Positions 1 to 11,353 of a stretch of DNA of 64,000 bases are shown here, in pieces. The position numbers and the translations under genes are program-made. Source of the DNA: Ursus arctos. Taxonomy: Eukaryota; Chordata; Mammalia; Carnivora; Ursidae. The stretch's first letter is position 1, and each line of letters starts with the position of its first letter. Below the pieces are notes generated by a model, which did no database searches, was not told where the DNA came from, and saw only the letters and a program-made list of their open reading frames with translations. The DNA is taken from the NCBI RefSeq assembly GCF_023065955.2, contig NW_026623078.1, forward strand, positions 11,294,199-11,358,198. Reading direction: 5' to 3'.

Positions 1-1330
1 TTTGTGAATTGTACTATGCTATGTCATGGTGTTGATTTATTCTCATTGATCTTGGGAGGGGTCCTTTCTGTCTCTGGGACATGAATACTTATTTCCTTCC
101 CCAGATTACGGAAGTTCTCAGCTACAATTTGTTCAAATATCTCTTCTAGACCTCTCTCTTTCTCCACCCCCTTGGGTACCCTGATAATTCTGACATCGGA
201 ATGTTTCATTTTGTCAGTAATCTTCCATAACTTTTTTTCTTGAAATTGGAGTCTTTTTTCCCATGTTACCTCTGTTTCCTCCTTTTCTATCATCTCATCC
301 TTTAACTCACTAATTCGTTCTTCTGCCTCATTTACCCTGGCAGTCAGAGCATCAGTTTAGACTGCATTTCATTCATAACCTTGTTAGTTTCCACCAGATT
401 TGTTCTCATTTCAGCCCTTAGAGATTCTATATTTTCATTAATATTTTTCTCAAGCCAATTCATCATCTTGGTGATTATTACTTTGAAATCCATTTTTGAC
501 ATCTTGGTATTATCCATAGTCCAAATTATTGACCAAGATCCAAGCAAGATGCACCTGTTTTATAGAGACCTTAGGAATGTGGGCTTCTTGTTCTTTCAGT
601 CTGCCTTCTAGGGGAGGGGCTTGCCACACAGATACTCAGGCAACCCTGTTTGGGCAGAGTTGTCCTGGTCCCTGTTGGCGGGGGGCTCAGTGAGAACTGG
701 GTTTTTTGTGGGCTTTTGTTCTCTGGCCACTTTCCTTGGTGGTGTTTCTTCTGAGAGTCAGAGCAGCAGTGACTGTATCCAATCTTCTGTCTCAGGACAG
801 AGAGATCACAGTCTGCTCTTCACTGAGCTCTCCAGGCCACACTGACTCCGTTCCTGTCAACCCATAGCATCTGGGTTGTGTGCCCCAGAGATGCTCTCCC
901 AGTCCTCACTCCCAGGGCTGGGCATGTCTCTGTCCTTTGAGCTCCTAAAACTGCCAGCCAACCCTGGTTCACACGTGTGCTCTGTAGCTCCAGGTTTCAG
1001 TCTGTTGTGGCATCCAAAGACCTTTCTCCTCCCTGGTCTGCTAGTCTGGCCCACTCCCTAGCTCGGGAGCCTTCTTCTTTCCCAGCCCATGAGCACAGAG
1101 GCTCCCTCCCCCTTCCATTTACCTTCCGAAATCTGCCCGCAGACTCTTGGCTCCCCACTTCATACCTCAAGACCAAATACCAGAGATGCTCTATTTGTAG
1201 AGATCCAGATGTATCTTCTTACATCTCAGGCTGATTTCGTGAATGTTCAGGATGGTCTGGTAGATATCCAACTCGATTCAGGGGACCATTTGAAATAGGA
1301 TCCCCTACTCCTCCTCCATCTTTCTCTGCC
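1..1330 (-). mobile_element. Young carnivore L1, 5' UTR and start of ORF1, cut by window edge
   Basis: Read on the minus strand, the element starts at 1330 with GGCAGAGAAAGATGGAGGAG, which matches my memory of the start of carnivore L1 5' UTRs. A GC-richer 5' UTR runs down to about 550, followed by ORF1 from about 547 to 24. The rest of the element lies beyond the left edge. The 5' end looks complete, so the source copy may have been full length. The bases just to its right, an A-run ending in CACTTTT, belong to an older plus-strand L1 into which it inserted. An intact L1 5' UTR normally carries an internal Pol II promoter; whether this one is active cannot be seen. Confidence 0.85.
24..547 (-). 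pseudogene. L1 ORF1p remnant (two open pieces)
   Basis: ORF1p is the RNA-binding trimeric chaperone of the L1 ribonucleoprotein. Two open pieces are visible: 547-344 (67 residues, with the coiled-coil-like run MMNWLEKNINENIESLRAEM) and 293-24 (89 residues, with the RRM signature DVRIIRVPKGVEKE followed by EEIFEQIVAENFRNLGKE). Compared with the same region of the L1 at 4.5 kb, a small deletion near 345-360 breaks the frame, so this copy does not encode a complete ORF1p. The C-terminal domain is outside the window. Confidence 0.85.
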
Positions 1331-1872
1331 AAAAAAAAAAAAAAAACACTTTTGCACAATGAAGGAAACCATTAATAGAATGAAAAGGCAACCTACTAAA
1401 CAGGAGATGATATTTGCAAACAATATATCTGATGGAGGTTAATATTCAAAGTATGTAAAGAACTTATACAACTCAACACCCAACAACTACAAGTAATAGA
1501 ATTAAAAATGAATAGAAAGCATGAATACATGTTTTTTCCAAAGAAGACATACAAATGGCAACAGATACATGAAAAAAAAAAAGCTCAATATCACTAATCA
1601 TCAGGGAAATGCAAATCTAAACAATGATTTATCACCTCATACCTGTCAGAATAGCTAAAATAAAAAAGACAAGAAATAACAAGTGTTAGAGAAGATCCGT
1701 GGAGAAAAAGGAACACTTGAGCCTATTAATAGGAATGTAAGTTGGTGCAGCCACTGTATGGAGGTTCCTAAAAAATTACAAAGAGAAATGCTACATGATC
1801 TAGTAATTTCATTACTGGGTATTCATAAAAAAAAAAAAAAAGAAAGAAAACACTAATTCAGAAAATACATGC
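1331..1872 (+). mobile_element. Old L1 fragment, ORF2 C-terminal region
   Basis: The stretch beginning CACTTTTGCACAATGAAGG, with TGCAAACAATATATCTGATG and the later GTTGGTGCAGCCACTGTATG and ATTACTGGGTATTCAT, follows the canonical order of the L1 ORF2 C-terminal region on the plus strand. It is full of stops and indels and has an internal A-run near 1827-1841. It begins at an A-run (1331-1346) that looks like the L1's own A-rich codons, interrupted by the younger minus-strand L1 to its left. Confidence 0.75.
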
Positions 1873-2080
1873 CTTCTATGGTCTTATTTGAATTATTTTT
1901 ATGATTCCGTTTTATGTCCTCTTTCAACATATCAATTGTACTTATTTAATTTTTTCTTGTAGTTCTCTTCCTAAGGTTTATAACATAGAATTTTAACTAA
2001 TTAAAATCCACTTTTAAATAACATTATTCTGCTTCATATTACTGTGAGTAACTTAGAGAATTCCCAATACCACCTTCACA
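1873..2080 (-). mobile_element. Old L1 fragment (5' half, antisense)
   Basis: The text around TTCCGTTTTATGTCCTCTTT and ATAACATTATTCTGCTTCAT resembles the antisense of the 5' part of old mammalian L1M elements. A related stretch occurs at 48.7-49.1 kb. It is strongly diverged, so both boundaries are approximate. Confidence 0.4.
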
Positions 2081-2883
2081 TCTCTTGAAACCTTGCTGTC
2101 ATTCATTTAATTCAACCATAGGCTGTGATCATCTTACACTACTTATTTTGGGTCCCACACCCATGCACTCAGGTGGGGCAGCCCTTCTCAGTCAAGCTTG
2201 CCTCAGTCTCAGCATGGCAGGCCCCTTCTCTAGACAAGCAGAAAGTCCTGCCCCTATCACGTCTCCCCGTCAGAGAGTTCTGCAGGATTTCAGTTCTAAT
2301 GGAAATAGTTCAAACTTCATTAAAGACCACAAACTACCTATGTAAAATTCACCATATCCTGGACAAAGAACAAACACTGACCACTGCAGGAGAGGAGAGC
2401 CTCTGCTGATTGCTAGCCTAAAGGTTAGACCAGCAAAAACACAACAGCAGAGTGTATGTAGCACAACCAGAGGCACTCCCTGAAACACCAGGCCTTGGGC
2501 ACTACATGACCTCTTCTTCATAAAGCCATTACTCTCAGGAGCAGGAAACATAACTGACTTTTCTAACACATAGAAGGCAGAGACAGCCAGAATGCCAAGA
2601 CAGAGGAATCCATCCCAAATGAAAGAACAAGATAAAGCCACAGCCAGAGATCTAAGCAAAACAGATATAAGCAATATGGATGATGGAGAATCCAAAGCAA
2701 AAACATAATGATACTCACTGGGCTTGAGAAAACACTAGAAGACATCAGAGAGACCCCTAGCACAGAGATGAAAGAGTTAAAAAGGAATCAATCAGAGATG
2801 AAAAATGCAATAAAAGAGAAACAAGCTTGATGCAATGAAAAGCAGACTGGAAGAAGCAGAGGAACAAATTAGAAGACAAAAAA

Positions 2884-3190
2884 ATGGAAAATAATGAAGC
2901 TGAACAAAAGAGAGAAAGAAAGATTATGGAACACGAGAATAGACTCAGGGAACTCAGAGACTCCATCAAATATAATAACATTTGTATTATAGGAGTCCCA
3001 GAAGAAGAGAGGGAAAAGGGGGCAGAAAACTTATTTCAAGAAATAATAGCAGAAAACTTTCCTAATCTGAGGAAGGAAAAAGACATCCAGATCCAGGAGG
3101 CACAGAAAACTCCCATCAAAATCAGGAAAAGTTGTCCAACACTAAGATATATTGTCATTAAGTTTGCAAAATATAGTGATAAAGAAAAAA
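2884..3190 (+). pseudogene. L1 ORF1p remnant (older L1)
   Basis: A single open frame of about 102 residues carries the L1 ORF1p RRM core: NICIIGVPEEEREKGAENLF, then QEIIAENFPNLRKEKDIQIQ and EAQKTPIKIRKSCPTLRYIV. The usual N-terminal coiled coil upstream is broken by stops. The frame runs into a CAN-SINE at 3194, so the last residues of the open frame (to 3219) are SINE-derived. The ORF1 C-terminal domain resumes after the SINE (AGKLAGQKEWHDIF-like text near 3470-3500, then the end near 3650). Confidence 0.8.
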
Positions 3191-3193
3191 TCT

Positions 3194-3385
3194 GGGGTAC
3201 TTGTGTGGCTGTCAGTTAAGCATCTGCCTTCAGCTCAGGTTATAATCCCAGGGTCCTGGGATCAAGTCCCATATAAGGCTCTCTGCTCAGTGGGGAGTCT
3301 GCTTCTCCCTCTCCTTCTGCCCCTCCCCTTGCTCCCACTCTCTGTCTCTCTCTCTCTCTCTCAATTAAGTAAATAAAATCTTTCA
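3194..3385 (+). mobile_element. CAN-SINE (tRNA-derived carnivore SINE)
   Basis: It has the head GGGGTACTTGTGTGGCTGTC (a diverged tRNA-like A box), a B-box-like GGGATCAAGTCCC, the CT-rich middle, and the tail AAGTAAATAAAATCTTTC. It sits inside the older L1 ORF1. The L1 text GATAAAGAAAAAATC stops at its left and resumes as TAAAAGCAATAAGACAAAG at its right. A short A-rich target duplication (AAAGAAAAAATCT / CAAAAAATAT) is likely but diverged. Confidence 0.9.
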
Positions 3386-3874
3386 AAAAATATAAAAGCA
3401 ATAAGACAAAGAAGTCCTTAACCTACAAGGGTCTTACCCATAAGGCTAGCTGGAGATTTCTCAAAAGAAAATTGGCAGGCCAGAAAGAGTGGCATGATAT
3501 ATTCAAAGTGCTGAATGGGAGAAATTTGCAACCAAAAATACTCTACCCTGCAAGACTATCATTCAGAATAGAAGGGAAGATAAAAAGTTTCCCAGACAAA
3601 CAAAATTCAAGGAATTCATGATTGTTAGACTAGCTCTGCAAGAAATATTAAAGGGGAAACTTTGGAAAGGAAAGATGAAAAGTGACAGAGATAAGAGCAG
3701 AGAAAATCTCCAGAAACAACCACAAAGCAAGTAACAAAATGTCAATAAATACATATCTATCAGTAATTATGTTGAATATAAATGAACTAAATGCTCTAAA
3801 TCAAAAGACATGGGGTGTCAGAATGGTTATTTAAAAAACATCCATCTATATGCTGCCTATAAGAGACATTTTAT

Positions 3875-4082
3875 TTTTTAAAAGAATTTATTTATTTATT
3901 TATTTATTTATTTATTTGAGAAAGAGGGAGAGAGAGCACAAGCAGGGAGATTAGCAGAGGGAGAGGGAGAAGCGAACTTCCCACTGAGCAAGGAGCCTGA
4001 TGTGGCACTAGATTCCAGGACCCCAGTATCATGACCTGAGCCAAAGACAGATGTGTAACTGACTGAGCCACCCAGGAACCCC
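3875..4082 (-). mobile_element. CAN-SINE inserted in older L1 endonuclease region
   Basis: Reversed SINE: an (ATTT)n tail at the left, then AGAGAAGCAGG-like text and TGACTGAGCCACCCAGGAAC at the right. It is flanked by AAGAGACATTTTAT (3861-3874) and AGGAGACACATTTT (4083-4096), a diverged target duplication of the L1 sequence 'aagagacacatttt'. The insertion is therefore younger than the host L1. Confidence 0.9.
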
Positions 4083-4526
4083 AGGAGACACATTTTGGAC
4101 CTAAAGTCACCTGCAGGTTGAATGTGAGGGGGTAGAGAAATATTTATCACATAAATGGATGTCAAAAGAAAGCCAGAGTAGCAATACTTATATCAGACAA
4201 ACTAAACTTTAAAACAAAGATTGTAACAGATAAAGAAAAGCACAATATCATAATAACAGGTAAAATCCAACAAAGAGATCTGACAATTTTAAATATATAT
4301 AACCCAACATGGGAGAACTCAAATATATAAAACAATAACAAAAATACAGGAACTCATTGATAATAATACAATAATAGTAGGGAATTTTAGCACCCCATAC
4401 ATCAATGGACGTATCAGCTAAACATAAAATCAACAAGGAAGCAATGGTCTTGAACGACACACTGGATGATGTGGACTTAACAGATATATTCATAACATTC
4501 CATCCTAAAACAGCATTAAAAATGCT

Positions 4527-5202
4527 ATGAATCAATTGAAGTCTAAACTAGACACGCTGACAGCCAGGATAAATGAGGCAGAAGAACAAATTAGTGAATT
4601 GGAGGATGGGATGGTAGAAGAAAAAGTTAAAACAGAAACTTGGCTCAAAAAAATCCAATCTCAAGAATGTAGATTATGGGAGATTACCAACTCAATGAAA
4701 CGTTCCAACGTCAGAATCATTGGCATCCCTGAAGGGGTGGAAAAGAGAGAGATATAGAAGAGATATTTGAATAAATTGTATCTGAGAACTTCCTTAATCT
4801 GGCAAGGGAAATAAGCATTCTTGTCCAAGAGGCAGAGAGGACCCCTCCTAAGGTCAATGACAACAGACCTACACCATGTCACATCATAGTGCAATTTGCA
4901 AATATTAGATCCAAGGATACAGTACTGAAAGTAGCCAGGGGGTAGAAAATCCTTATGTACAGAGGGAAAAATATCAGAACAATGTCAGACCTGTCTACAG
5001 AGACCTTGCAGGCCAGGAAGTGTTGGTAGGGTATTTTCAAAGCTCTATCTGAGAAGAACATGCAGCCAAGGATCCTTTATCCAGCAAGGCTGTCATTCAG
5101 AATTGATGGAGAGATAAGGACTTTCCAGGATCAGCAGCAACTGATCGAATTCGTAACCACCAAAACAGCCCTACATGAGATATTAAGGGGGGTTCTATAA
5201 AA
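4527..5202 (+). pseudogene. L1 ORF1p remnant, N-terminally truncated
   Basis: The first open piece (4527-4757, 76 residues) has the coiled-coil end LTARINEAEEQISELEDGMV and the RRM signature NVRIIGIPEGVEK. A frameshift and a stop follow near 4757. The remaining ORF1 text continues through CCTACACCATGTCACATC (4870s) and the C-terminal region CCAGCAAGGCTGTCATTCAG (near 5080), ending near 5200. ORF1p binds L1 RNA as a trimer; this copy could not make a full one. Confidence 0.85.
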
Positions 5203-5272
5203 GTAAAAAGACCCCAAGACTGATACAGAACAGAAATTTACAATCTATAGAAACAAAGACTTCACAGGCAAC

Positions 5273-8200
5273 ATGACATCATTAAAATATATCTCAATAA
5301 TCACTCTCAATCAGAATGACCTAAATGCTCCCATAAAATGCCACAGGGTTGCAGATTGGATAAAAAGACATGACCCATCCATTCACTGTCTACAACAGAC
5401 TCATCTTGAACCTAAAGATACATCCAGATTGAAAGTGAAGGGATGGAAAACCATTTTTCATGCCAATGGGCCTCAAAAGAAAGCTGGGGTAGGAATTCTC
5501 ATATCAGACAGGTTAGATTTTAAACTAAAGACTGTAGTTAGAGATACATAAAGAAACTACATTATTCTTAAAGGATGTATACAAGTGGATATGACGATTA
5601 TAAATATCTATGCCCCCAACAGGGGAGCAGCTAGATACACAAGCCAACTCTTATCCAGAATAAAGAGACATATAGATAATGATACATTAATAGTAGGAGA
5701 TCCTCAGCATCCCACTCTCAGCAATAGACAGATCACCTAAACAGAAAATCAACAAAGAAACAAGAGATTTGAATGACATACTGGACCAGATGGACCTCAA
5801 AGATATATACAGAAAACTACACCCTAGAACAACAGAATACTCATCTTTTTGAATGCACATGGAACTTTCTCCAGAATAGACCATATACTGGGTCACAAAA
5901 CAGGTCTCAACCAATACCAAAAGACTGAGATTATTCCCTGCATATTCTCAGACCACAATGCTTTGAAACTGGAATGCAATCACAAGGAAAAACTAGGAAG
6001 AAACTCAAACATTTGGAAACAAAGAACCATCTTGCTCAAGAATGTTTGGGTAAACGAGGAAATTAAAAATCAGTTTAAACAATTTTTGGAGACCAATGAG
6101 AATGAAAATACATCAGTCCAAAACCTATGGGACACTGCAAAGGGGTTCCTAAAGGGAAAATACATAGCCATCCAAGCCTTACTCAAAAGAATAAAAAAAT
6201 CTAAAATGCAGCTTTGATATTCTCACCTCAAGAAGCTGGAGCTGGAACAGAGGAACAGACCTAACCCACGCATGAGAAAGCAGTTGATCAAGATTAGAGC
6301 AGAGATCAATGAATTAGAAACTAGGAGCACAGTAGAGCAGATCAACAGAACTAGAAGCTGGTTCTTTGAAAGAATAAATAAGATCGATAAGCCACTGGCC
6401 AGGCTTATTCAAAAGAATAGAGAAACGGCCCAAATTAATAAAATTATGAATGAAAGGGGAGCGATCACAACCAACACCAATGAAATAGGATCATTAGAAA
6501 CTTTTATCAATGGCTTTATGCCAATAAATTAAACAACCTGGAAGAAATGGATGCCTCCTATAAACCTATAAACTACCAAGACTGAAACAGGAAGAAACTG
6601 ATTATTTAAACAGATTAATTATGAAGAGATTGAAGCAGTGATCAAAAACCTCCATGAAAACAAGAGTCCAGGGCCTGATGATTCCCCGGGTAATTCTACC
6701 AAACATTCAAAGAAGAAATAATACCTATTCTCCTGAAGCTGTTTCACAAAATAGAAACAGAAGGAAAACTACCAAACTCATTCTATGAGGTCAGTATTAC
6801 CTTGATCCCCAAACCAGGCAAAGACCCCATCAAAAAGGAAAATTACAGACCGATATCCCTGAAAAATATGGACGCCAAAATTCTCAACAAGATCCTAGCT
6901 AGTAGGATCCAACAGTACACTAAAAGGATTATCCATCAAGACCAAGTGGGGTTCATCTCTTGTATGCAAGGGTGGTTCAACATTCGCAAGTCGATCAGTG
7001 TGATAGATCATATCAACAAGAAAAGAGTAAAAAACCATAGGATCCTCTCAATTGATGCAGAAAAAGCATTTGACAAAATACAACAAAAACCCTTCAGAGT
7101 GTAAGCATACAGGGTACATTCCTCAATTTCATAAAAACCATCTATGAAAAGCCTACAGTGAATATCATTCTCAATGAGGAAAAGCTGAAAGCCTTTCCCT
7201 TCAGATCAGGAAGACAACAAGAATTCCCACTCTCGCCATTATTATTCAACATAGTACTAGAAGTCCTTGCAACAGCAATCAGACAACAAAAAGGGATAAA
7301 AGGTATCCAAATCAGCAAAGTAGTCAAACTGTTTCTCTCAGCAGATGACATGATACTCTATATGGAAAACCCAAAAGACTCCACCCCCAAAATACTAGAA
7401 CTTATAGAGCAATTCAGTAATGTGGCGGGATACAAAATCAATGCTCAGAAATCAGTTGCATTTCTATACACGAACAATGAGACATAAATTCCTATACAAC
7501 AACAATGAAAGAGAAATTAGGGAATCCATTCCATTTACAATAGCACCAAAAATCATATATTATCTCAGAATTAACTTAACCAGAGAGGTAAAGGATCTAC
7601 ATTCTATAAACTACAAATCACACTTGAAAGACGTTGAAGAAGACACAAAAAGACAGAAAAATATTCCATGCTCATGGATCGGAAGAATAAACATAGTTAA
7701 AATGTCCATGCTACCCAGAGCAATCTACATTTTCAATACCATCCCAATCAAAATACCAATGACATTTTTCAGAGTGCTGGAACAAAGAGCCCTTAAATTT
7801 GTGTGGAACCAGAAAAGGCCCCAAATCGCCAAGGAATTGTTGAAAAGGTAAAACAAAGCTGGGGCATCACGTTGCTGGATTTCAAGCTATACTACAAAGC
7901 TGAGATCACCAAGACAATGTGGTACTGGCACAAAACAGACACATAGATCAATGGAACAGAATAGAGACTCCAGAAATGTATCCTCGGCTCTTTGGGCAAC
8001 TAATCTTTGACACAGAAGGAAAAACCATCCAGTGGAAAAAAGACAGTCTCTTCAATAAATGGTGCTGGGAATACCAGACAGCTATATGCAAAAGAATGAA
8101 ACTGGACCACTGTCTCACACCATACACAAAGACAAACTCCAAATGGATGAAAGACCTCAATGTGAGATAGGAATCCATCAAAATCATAGAGGAGAACATA

Positions 8201-9089
8201 GGCTGCAACCTCTTTGACATTGGCCGCAGCAACTCTTTTCATGACACATCTCCAAAAGCAAGAGAAACAAATGAAAAAATGAACTTTTGGGACTTCATCA
8301 AGATAAAAACCCTCTGCACAGCCAAGGAAACAGTCAAAAAAACTAAGAGGCAGCCCACGGAATGGGAGAAGATATTTGCAAATGAAACTACAAATAAAAG
8401 ACTGGTATCCAAGATCTACAAAGAACTTCTCAAACTCAATACACGTGAAACAAATAATCAAATCAAAAACTGGGCAGAAGATATGAACAGATACTTTTCC
8501 AATGAAGATATACAAATGGCTAACAGACATGTGAAGAAAAGGTTCAAAATCATTAGCCATCAGGGAAATTCAAATCAAAACCACATTGAGATACCACCTT
8601 ACACCAGTTAGAATGGCAAAAATTGACAAGGCAGGAAACAACAAAAGTTGGAGAGGTTGTGGAGAAAGGAGATCCCTCTTACACTGTTGGTGGGAATGCA
8701 AGTTGGTACAGCCACTTTGGAAAACAGTGTGGAGGTCCCTTAAAAAGTTAAAAATTGAGCTACCTATGATCCAGCATTTGCACTACTGGGTATTTACCCC
8801 AAAGATACAGACGTAGTGAAGAGAAGGGACATATGCACCCCAGTGTTCATAGCAGCATTGTCCACAATAGCTAAATTGTGAAAGGAGCTGAGATTCCCTT
8901 CAACAGATGACTGGATTAAGAAGATGTGGTCCATATATACAATGGAATATTACTCAGCCATTAGAAATAATGATTACCCAACATTTGCAGCAACATGGAC
9001 GGGACTGGAGGAGATTATGCTAAGTGAAATAAGTCAATCAGAGAAAGACAATTATCATATATATGGTTTCACTCATTTATGGAACATAA
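5273..9089 (+). pseudogene. L1 ORF2p remnant (endonuclease, reverse transcriptase, C-terminal domain)
   Basis: The start at ATG 5273 gives MTSLKYISIITLNQNDLNAP, the usual ORF2p beginning. The endonuclease motif normally reading QETHL is LQQTHL here (near 5393-5407), so the catalytic glutamate is lost, and the usual LNxNG is LNQND. The frame closes at TAA near 5550. Further open pieces at 5849-6217, 6272-6532, 6802-7104, 7158-7487, 7420-7851, 7919-8170, 8279-8611, 8586-8816 and 8924-9139 follow in canonical order. They include the template-binding RT text NYRPISL (near 6842) and the catalytic box, which reads SADD instead of FADD (near 7338-7349). An insertion near 9060 shifts the last codons; the usual stop would be at 9087-9089. 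Dead as an enzyme. Confidence 0.9.
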
Positions 9090-9409
9090 GAAATAGGATG
9101 ATTGGTAGGAGAAGGAAGGGAAGAATAAGGGGGGGGTAAATGGAAGGGGTTATGAACCATGAGAGTCTGTGGATCTGGGAAACAAACTGAGGGCTTCAGA
9201 GAGGAAGGGTGTGGAGGATTGGGATAGGCTGGTGATGGATATTAAGGAGGGCACATATTGCATGGTGCACTGGGTGTTATATGCAAATAATGAATCATGG
9301 AACACTACATCAAAAACTAAGGATATACTGTATGGTGACTAAGATAACATAATAAAAATTATTATAAAAAAGAAAAATAAATAAAACTTTTAAAAAGAAA
9401 AAAAGCAAT

Positions 9410-10178
9410 GTTTTATTGTGGTAAGATATACATAGCATAAATTTTACCATTTTAATCTTTTTTAAGTGTACAATTTTGTGTCTTTGAGTACAGATTGTTG
9501 AACAACCATCACTACTATCCATTGCCAGAAATTTCATCATCTGAAACTGAAACTCTGTACCCATTAAACAGTAACTCCCTATTCTCATCCTAGCCAGCTG
9601 CTGGTAATCTTATTGTACTTTCTGTTACTGCAAATTTGAGTATTCTAAGTACCTTATATGTACAGAATAATAAAATATATGTCCTTTGACATTGGTCTTG
9701 AAAATAATGACTTATTTCACTTAGCACGTTTTCATGATTCATTTATGTAATAGCATGCAACATAATTTAACTCCTCTTTAAAGCTGAATAATATTCCATT
9801 GCATGGATATATCACATTTTATGAAATATTGAATGTCCAAAGCTATTCTTTTGGCTATTGTGAGTAGTGTTGTTATGAACATTTATGTGCAATATTTAAG
9901 TATCACTTTTCAATTCTTTTGTATGTATCTAAGTGTAGATTGGGCCTCATGCTAATACTATGTTTAACATTTTGAATTCTTATCTGTAATGTACAAGTGT
10001 TCTAATATCCTTGCCAACACTTGGTATTTGTCTATTTTTTATTATCACTGTCCTAGTGCATGTGAAGAATTATCTCATTGTTGGGTTGATTTGCACTTCT
10101 CTAATGACTAATGATGATGATGATGGTCTTTTTGTGTGCTTATTGGGCATTAATATAACTTTTTTGGAGAAGGAAATA
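9410..10178 (-). mobile_element. Old L1 (L1M class) 3' UTR and ORF2 end
   Basis: TTTTATTGTGGTAAGATATA, TGTACAATTTTGTGTCTTTG, ACAACCATCACTACTATCC and AACTCTGTACCCATTAAAC are the antisense of the well-known L1MB-type 3' UTR. They are followed by CTGAATAATATTCCATTGCA and GGCTATTGTGAGTAGTGTTG, the antisense of the ORF2 C terminus. The poly(A) side is at the left. It is probably older than the L1 at its left. The name L1MB is recalled, not searched. Confidence 0.75.
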
Positions 10179-10635
10179 ATTTTTTAAATAGTATCAAAAA
10201 TTAATGAAAAAACAAACAAAAGTGAAAACCAATGAAGACAAAATTTGATTCTTGAAAAGATTAAGTAATTTAACAAGTCTGAGCAAAGGGAAATAAAGAC
10301 ATTAAATACAAATAACTAATAAGAGAATTGGTAGATTGTGTCTCACTACAGATTCTACACATTTTGAACATTTTCTGTCAGTAGACTAAACAGATAAAAT
10401 AGACAAGCTTGTATATTCAAAAGAGATGCAGTAAAAAAATTGAAGTTATATATATTTCATAAAGAAATTACATTTGTAATTAAAAATATTCTGACAGGAA
10501 AAGAATCTCAGAGCCCATTTCTTCACTGAATTCTATGAAAAATTTAAAAAGAACAAAAATACGCAAATAATTTTGGAAAAGAGAAGACAAAAAGAACTTG
10601 ACAATGACATTATAAGAAAAAATATTTTAGAAGTA
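10179..10635 (+). mobile_element. Old L1 ORF2 fragment (left half, split by inverted L1)
   Basis: The text TTGATTCTTGAAAAGATTAA, TCACTGAATTCTATGAAAAA and GACATTATAAGAAAA follows the order of L1 ORF2 before and into the reverse transcriptase. The same ORF appears to resume at 12206 with AAAAAACTTAGACCAATTAT (canonical 'gaaaactacagaccaatatc'). The 10636-12205 element therefore sits inside it. Heavily mutated. Confidence 0.6.
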
Positions 10636-10659
10636 AGATTGCTGGATTGTATAGTCATT

Positions 10660-10711
10660 CTTTTTCTTTTTCTTTCTCTCTCTCTCTCTTTTTTTTTTTT
10701 TTTTTTTTTTT
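10660..10711. repeat. CT/T-rich low-complexity run
   Basis: A (TTTTTC)n, (CT)n and T23-like run lies inside the inverted L1 arm, between TATAGTCATTC and GTGGACCTCC. The canonical L1 has no such run at this point, so it is an expansion or a small A-tail-like insertion in antisense. Open frames crossing it are not genes. Confidence 0.8.
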
Positions 10712-11157
10712 GTGGACCTCCCATACTGTTTTCCATAGTGGTTCCACCATATCTTATTCCTACCAATAGTTCACAAAGGTTCCAATCTCTCCAAAACCTT
10801 GCCAACACTTATAATCTGTGTTTGTGTTTTGTTTTGATAAACGTTTCTCAAAGGTGTGAGAAGCTTTTCATATACCTATTGGCCATTTGTATGTATTCCT
10901 TGGAGAAATGTTTACTCAGTTCCTTTGCTCATGTTTTAGTCAGGTAATTAGTATTATCTGTATTGTTACTACTACTATTATCACTGTTGTTATTATTAGC
11001 TATTGAGTTGTTAGAGTTCCTTATGTATTTTGGGTATTAACCCCTTGGATATGGATGGTTTGCAATTATTTTCTTATATTCCATGGGTTGTATTTTCATT
11101 TTGTTTATTTTTTTTCTTTGCTGTGCAGATGATTTTTAGTTTGATACAGTCTTACTT

Positions 11158-11353
11158 TTTTTTTTTAAGATTTTATTTATTTACTTGACACAGAGAGAGA
11201 GACAGCCAGTGAGAGAGGGAACACAAGCAGGGGGAGTGGGAGAGGAAGAAGCAGGCTCCCAGTAGAGAAGCCCTATGTGGGGCTGGATCCCAGAACACCG
11301 GGATCACGCCCTGAGCCAAAGGCAGAGGCTTAATGACTGAGCCACCCAGGCGC
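11158..11353 (-). mobile_element. CAN-SINE inserted in the inverted L1 arm
   Basis: Reversed SINE: TTAAGATTTTATTTATTTAC at the left, AGAAGCAGGCTCCCAGTAG in the middle, GACTGAGCCACCCAGGCGC at the right. Flanks are TCTTACTT (11150-11157) and TCTTTACTT (11354-11362), a short, slightly changed target duplication of L1 antisense text. It dates the inversion as older than this SINE. Confidence 0.92.

Larger units (their letters stand above)
2081..4517 (+). mobile_element. Older L1: 5' UTR, ORF1 and endonuclease part of ORF2
   Basis: In order on the plus strand: a 5' UTR-like stretch (about 2081-2750, low confidence at its start), ORF1 (about 2760-3650), the ORF1-ORF2 spacer, and the start of ORF2 with the endonuclease region (about 3770-4517, e.g. 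TATATGCTGCCTATAAGAGA and AAGCCAGAGTAGCAATACTT). Two CAN-SINEs interrupt it (3194-3385 and 3875-4082). It breaks off at about 4517, where the next L1 begins, in the endonuclease text around CATTCCATCCTAAAACAG. Confidence 0.75.
4518..9405 (+). mobile_element. Nearly complete but decayed young-type L1 (4.9 kb)
   Basis: Plus-strand L1 lacking the 5' UTR and the ORF1 start. It runs through the ORF1 remnant, the spacer, all of ORF2, a short 3' UTR with a purine-rich G tract (about 9100-9145) and the typical tail ATACTGTATGGTGACTAAGA ... AACATAATAAAAATT with an A-rich end. It is the same L1 lineage as the element at 1-1330 and the 3' end at 47062-47655. It starts where the older L1 breaks off (about 4517); no clear target duplication is visible. 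No SINE interrupts it, which fits a younger age than its neighbours, but many stops and frameshifts show it is dead. Confidence 0.9.

Noticed and set aside
550..1320. CpG island or gene promoter in the GC-richer left end
   Set aside because: The GC-rich text is the L1 5' UTR; few CpGs remain and no gene follows.
8000..8560. 186-residue minus-strand open frame, the longest in the window
   Set aside because: It is entirely antisense to the L1 ORF2 at 4.5-9.4 kb and has no start context, splice context or domain of its own.
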